Of a DNA stretch of 64,000 bases, positions 60,993 to 64,000 are shown piece by piece. The notes under the pieces are model-generated. The model made no database searches. It was not told where the DNA came from and worked only from the letters and a program-made list of their open reading frames with translations. Position numbers and translations under genes: made by a program. This DNA comes from Pseudomonadota bacterium (GTDB taxonomy: Bacteria; Pseudomonadota; Gammaproteobacteria; Steroidobacterales; Steroidobacteraceae). Every line of letters begins with the position of its first letter. The stretch's first letter is position 1. Location of the stretch: assembly GCA_016713725.1 (NCBI GenBank), contig JADJOO010000019.1, forward strand, positions 1-64,000. The letters are read 5' to 3'.

Positions 60993-62564
60993 ATGGAAAC
61001 CCCACTGACCCCGCTCGATTTCCTGCGTCGCGCGCGCAAGCTCCATGGCTCGCGCGAGGCCGTGATCGATGGTGACCTGCGACTAACCTACGAAGCGTTC
61101 GGCCAGCGTTGCGACCGTTGGTCATCGGCATTGGCGAAGCTGGGTGTGAAGCAGGGCGACCGCGTTGCGACGCTGGCGCCCAACACGCATCAGCACCTCG
61201 AGCAGTATTACGCGGTACCACAGCATGGCGCGGTCATCGTGCCGATGAACTACCGGCTGGTCGCGGACGACTTCGTCTACCTCGCGAACCACAGCGGCAG
61301 CAAGGTCCTGTGCGCGCATGCGGACTACCTGGATACCGTGGACAAGGTTCGCGACGAGATGACAACGGTCGAGCACTTCGTGGCCCTGGAAGGCGGCAAA
61401 CCGGGCTGGCTTGACTACGAACAGTTGCTGGCCGCGAGTGACGGCGTGTTCGAGCGACCGTCGATCGCCGAGGGTGAGTTGCTTTCGATCAACTACACCA
61501 GCGGCACCACGTCGCGACCGAAGGGCGTGATGATCACGCACCGCAACGCGTGGGTGAACGCGATCGGAACGCTCGCGCACCTGCCGATGACGCCGGCCGA
61601 CCGCTTCTTGTGGACGCTACCGATGTTCCACGCGAACGGCTGGACTTACACGTGGATCGTCACTGCGGCCGCCGCGCTGCATGTTTGCCTGCGTCAGGTC
61701 GACGCAACAACCGTCTATCGGCTCGTGAACCAGGAACGCATCACGATGCTGTGCGCCGCGCCCACGGTGCTCATTGCCATCGCCAGCGGACCGGAGGATG
61801 GGCGCATGGCATTGCGACGTGGTGTTCGTGTCGTTACGGCCGGTGCGCCGCCTGCAGCTGCCACGATCGAACGAATGGAAGGTGAGCTAGGCTGGACCAT
61901 CACCCAGGTTTACGGCCTGACCGAGACCGCGCCGTTCATTTCGATCTGTGCACCGTTGCCCGAGCACGACGCGCTCGACCCAGTCGCGCGCGCGCAAATC
62001 AAGGCCAGGCAGGGCGGCGAACTCATGACGTCCGGGGATCTTCGAGTCGTCGACGAACAGATGCGTGACGTGCCCCGGGACGGTGCCACGCTTGGCGAAA
62101 TCGTTGCGCGTGGCAACGTCGTCATGAAGGGCTACTACGACGACCCGGACGCGACCGAGAAGGCATTTCGCGGTGGTTACTTTCACACCGGAGACGCGGC
62201 GGTCGTGCATCCTGACGGGTACGTGGAGATACGCGACCGCTACAAGGACGTGATCATCAGCGGCGGCGAGAACATCTCGTCCATCGAAGTCGAGGGCGCC
62301 CTGCTGCGGCACCCGGCAATTCTCGAAGTGGCGGTCGTCGGCATGCCGCACGAGCGCTGGGGGGAATCGCCACATGCATTCGTGGTGCTGCGGCCCGGGC
62401 AGTCGTCGACGGCCGCGGAGATGCGCGAGTTTGCCCGCGGAGTGCTGGCCCATTTCAAGGTACCTTCGGCCTTTACGTTCGTGCAGGAATTGCCGAAGAC
62501 GGCCACCGGCAAGATCCAGAAGTTCGTGTTGCGAGGCGGCAAGGCAGCGATCGCGAAGCAGTGA
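60993..62564 (+). CDS. AMP-dependent acyl-CoA synthetase
   Basis: 523 residues from ATG 60993. It activates a fatty or other carboxylic acid to acyl-CoA. Motifs: INYTSGTTSRPKGVMITHRN (P-loop), YGLTETAPF, GYFHTGDAAVVHPDGYVEIR, the hinge DRYKDVIISGGENIS, and the catalytic Lys in LPKTATGKIQKFVLRG. It resembles medium/long-chain synthetases of the AlkK/FadD-like group; substrate length cannot be read. In-frame codons reach back to 60735, but through the tRNA region, so are not coding. It overlaps apbE by GTGA. Confidence 0.92.
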   Translation: METPLTPLDFLRRARKLHGSREAVIDGDLRLTYEAFGQRCDRWSSALAKLGVKQGDRVATLAPNTHQHLEQYYAVPQHGAVIVPMNYRLVADDFVYLANHSGSKVLCAHADYLDTVDKVRDEMTTVEHFVALEGGKPGWLDYEQLLAASDGVFERPSIAEGELLSINYTSGTTSRPKGVMITHRNAWVNAIGTLAHLPMTPADRFLWTLPMFHANGWTYTWIVTAAAALHVCLRQVDATTVYRLVNQERITMLCAAPTVLIAIASGPEDGRMALRRGVRVVTAGAPPAAATIERMEGELGWTITQVYGLTETAPFISICAPLPEHDALDPVARAQIKARQGGELMTSGDLRVVDEQMRDVPRDGATLGEIVARGNVVMKGYYDDPDATEKAFRGGYFHTGDAAVVHPDGYVEIRDRYKDVIISGGENISSIEVEGALLRHPAILEVAVVGMPHERWGESPHAFVVLRPGQSSTAAEMREFARGVLAHFKVPSAFTFVQELPKTATGKIQKFVLRGGKAAIAKQ

Positions 62565-63646
62565 TCGTGCCCGTCCACGCCCGGCCCGCTTGCCACTTCA
62601 GGGCGACAGCTTTGCGCAGTCTGGTCATCGGCCTGGCGGTCGTTTTTGTCAGCGCGTGCCCGCGCACGCCGGAGCCCGCGCAATTCGCCGGGCCGACGAT
62701 GGGAACGACGTACCACGTCACCGTGACGGGGGCGGACTCCCTGCAAGAGCGCCGCGCCGTGCAGTCTGCAATCGATCGTGTGCTCGTCGAGACCGAACGG
62801 CACCTGTCGACATACAACGACACGAGTGAGATCGCGCTGTTCAACCTGGACGAGAGCGGCTCGTGGCAGAACGTGTCGCCGACACTGTTCGCCGTCCTGC
62901 AGGAAGCGCACGACGTGAGCGAGATCACCGGGGGTTCGTTCGACGTCACCGTGGCGCCGCTGCTGAAACTCTGGGGCTATGGGCCCGGGAGTGTTGTCGC
63001 GTCCGGGCGAAAGACCTTCGCGCCACCCACGTCCGGGCAGCTTGAACAGGCCCGCACCAGCGTGGGGTACGCCAAGCTCGAGCTGCGCCGTGCGCCGCGC
63101 ATGTCCGTGCGCAAGAGCGCAAGCGGCATGCGACTGACGGTGGACGGCATTGCGCCCGGCTACGCCGTGGATCGCATCTCGAGCGGGTTGCGGGTCCTAG
63201 GCCACACTGATTTTATTGTCGAGATCGGGGGCGAGGTTCGTGCCGCAGGACAACGGCCGGAGGGCGGTCCGTGGCGGGTCGCGATCGAGGCGCCCCTCGC
63301 GACCGGCCGCGAACCTCTGGTCGGCCTGCGACTGCTCGATGCCGCCGTGTCCACGTCGGGCGACTATCGCGATGCACGCATCGACACGGACGGCCGCCGA
63401 TATTCGCATACCATTGATCCTCGCACCGGACGCACGACTGCCAGCGCGCTGACCGCGGTCACGGTCATCGATGCGGATGCGATCCGGGCAGATGCCTATG
63501 CAACGGCCCTCATGGTCATGGGCACCGAGGCCGGGCTCGCCTGGACGAAGGCGCTGCGGATTCCAGCCCTGTTCGTGGAGCGCACTGCGCAGCCAGGCGG
63601 GTGGCGACTCGTGGAATCCCCCGCGTTCGAGGAATGGCGGGAGTAG
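62561..63646 (+). CDS. apbE: ApbE, FAD:protein FMN transferase (lipoprotein)
   Basis: 361 residues. A signal sequence with lipobox (VFVSAC) anchors it in the periplasm. The domain is typical: GPTMGTTYHVTVTGA, LSTYNDTSEIALFNLDESGS, EITGGSFDVTVAPLLKLWGY, DGIAPGYAVDRISSGL, and VSTSGDYRDARIDTDGRRYS then HTIDPRTGR for FAD/Mg2+. It attaches FMN to a threonine in targets such as NqrB/NqrC or RnfD/RnfG; none is in the window. GTG 62561 overlaps the preceding stop by four bases. Confidence 0.94.
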   Translation: MIVPVHARPACHFRATALRSLVIGLAVVFVSACPRTPEPAQFAGPTMGTTYHVTVTGADSLQERRAVQSAIDRVLVETERHLSTYNDTSEIALFNLDESGSWQNVSPTLFAVLQEAHDVSEITGGSFDVTVAPLLKLWGYGPGSVVASGRKTFAPPTSGQLEQARTSVGYAKLELRRAPRMSVRKSASGMRLTVDGIAPGYAVDRISSGLRVLGHTDFIVEIGGEVRAAGQRPEGGPWRVAIEAPLATGREPLVGLRLLDAAVSTSGDYRDARIDTDGRRYSHTIDPRTGRTTASALTAVTVIDADAIRADAYATALMVMGTEAGLAWTKALRIPALFVERTAQPGGWRLVESPAFEEWRE

Positions 63647-63677
63647 GGTGGCGGTCCGATTCGTTATGATGCGGCGA

Positions 63678-64000
63678 TGGACCCGCTGACCAAGCTCCGC
63701 CGCCGCCCCTTTATGGCGCCGCTGCTGATTCCGTTGCTCGGAATCCTGATGGCTGTGGCGGGCGTCTACTGGCTCGGTACCTGGTCACGCACCACCGTAG
63801 TGTTGCTGGTCCGGCATGCCGAGGCAGGCGCGAGTACTTCGGGTGACCCGGACCTTAGTCCAGCCGGTGAAAAACGTGTGGCGTCGTTGGGCGCATTGAT
63901 CGACGACGCGTTGGCCGATCGCAAGGTCGATTATCTCTATGCCGCCGATACGCGTCGCGCCCAGCAGACCGCAGCACCCGTCGCCAACCAGTTCAAGCTG
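63678..64000 (+). CDS. Membrane-anchored histidine phosphatase (3' end beyond window)
   Basis: From ATG 63678 the frame is open to the window edge (107 codons). A single helix (LLIPLLGILMAVAGVYWLG, about 16-34) is followed by the histidine phosphatase motif TTVVLLVRHAEAGASTSGDP, then DLSPAGEKRVASLGALIDDA and ADTRRAQQTAAPVANQF. The phosphatase domain probably faces the periplasm, as in AIS/Ais-like proteins. Substrate unknown. It starts 31 bases after apbE and may be its operon partner. A GTG- or TTG-initiated alternative is less likely given the anchor. Confidence 0.82.

Overview
The window is 64 kb of GC-rich bacterial chromosome. Its gene content points to a gammaproteobacterium, possibly near the Xanthomonadales/Steroidobacterales. 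The evidence is a lexA-imuA-imuB-dnaE2 SOS cassette with E. coli-type LexA boxes, a full SUF iron-sulfur operon with SufT, an Mla phospholipid-transport operon, a bifunctional PutA, RNase E, an Lpp-like alanine-rich lipoprotein, and iterated-heptamer palindromes of a kind I associate with that part of the class. Taxonomy is inferred from gene content only.

Layout. 1-10.7 kb: rluF and a SUI1-family factor, a GNAT/phosphatase fusion, a PQQ-type sugar dehydrogenase, small unknowns, an aldehyde dehydrogenase with its DUF779 partner, then an ADP-ribosylglycohydrolase with a large atypical kinase, and a divergent low-molecular-weight phosphatase. 10.8-17.5 kb: a same-strand run coding for a cyclic-nucleotide-binding patatin, a DevBCA-type ABC exporter whose ATPase appears to carry a GAF domain, a CpdA-like phosphodiesterase and a class III cyclase. 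17.5-20.1 kb: a PAS-GGDEF cyclase preceded by a c-di-GMP-riboswitch-like hairpin, a truncated CsbD gene and small envelope genes. 20.5-29.6 kb: rne, rluC, maf, yceD-rpmF-plsX, DUF1232, an L,D-transpeptidase and an Lpp-like lipoprotein. 30-36.3 kb: lexA and imuABC. 36.3-44 kb: cnoX, a DUF481 protein, putA, sdaA and an SDR. 44-51 kb: the SUF operon on the minus strand. 51-55.4 kb: mlaFEDCB with mlaA convergent. 55.5-64 kb: bepA, phoH, bcp and gcvR, divergent from dapA; then tRNA-Ser(GGA), an acyl-CoA synthetase, apbE and a partial membrane-anchored histidine phosphatase.

How the genes work together. The 10.8-17.5 kb run holds a complete make/sense/destroy set for a cyclic nucleotide, joined to a phospholipase and an exporter. 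It is the best candidate for an undescribed system. The SUF operon is headed by an Rrf2 regulator with a palindrome just upstream of its start. lexA and the mutasome genes form one SOS unit.

Sequence quality. At least ten genes are split by what look like single-base indels (devB, devA-GAF, rluC, imuB, a PA3496-like gene, cnoX, putA, sufS, mlaD, mlaA). Others show a premature stop, an internal deletion or a lost 5' end, and a run of about 190 bases near 54.5 kb is almost pure G/C. Either the assembly has many indel errors or the region is decaying. Because most of the affected genes are housekeeping genes, assembly error is the more likely explanation for the single-base cases. Frameshifted genes are listed over their full inferred span, with the break described.
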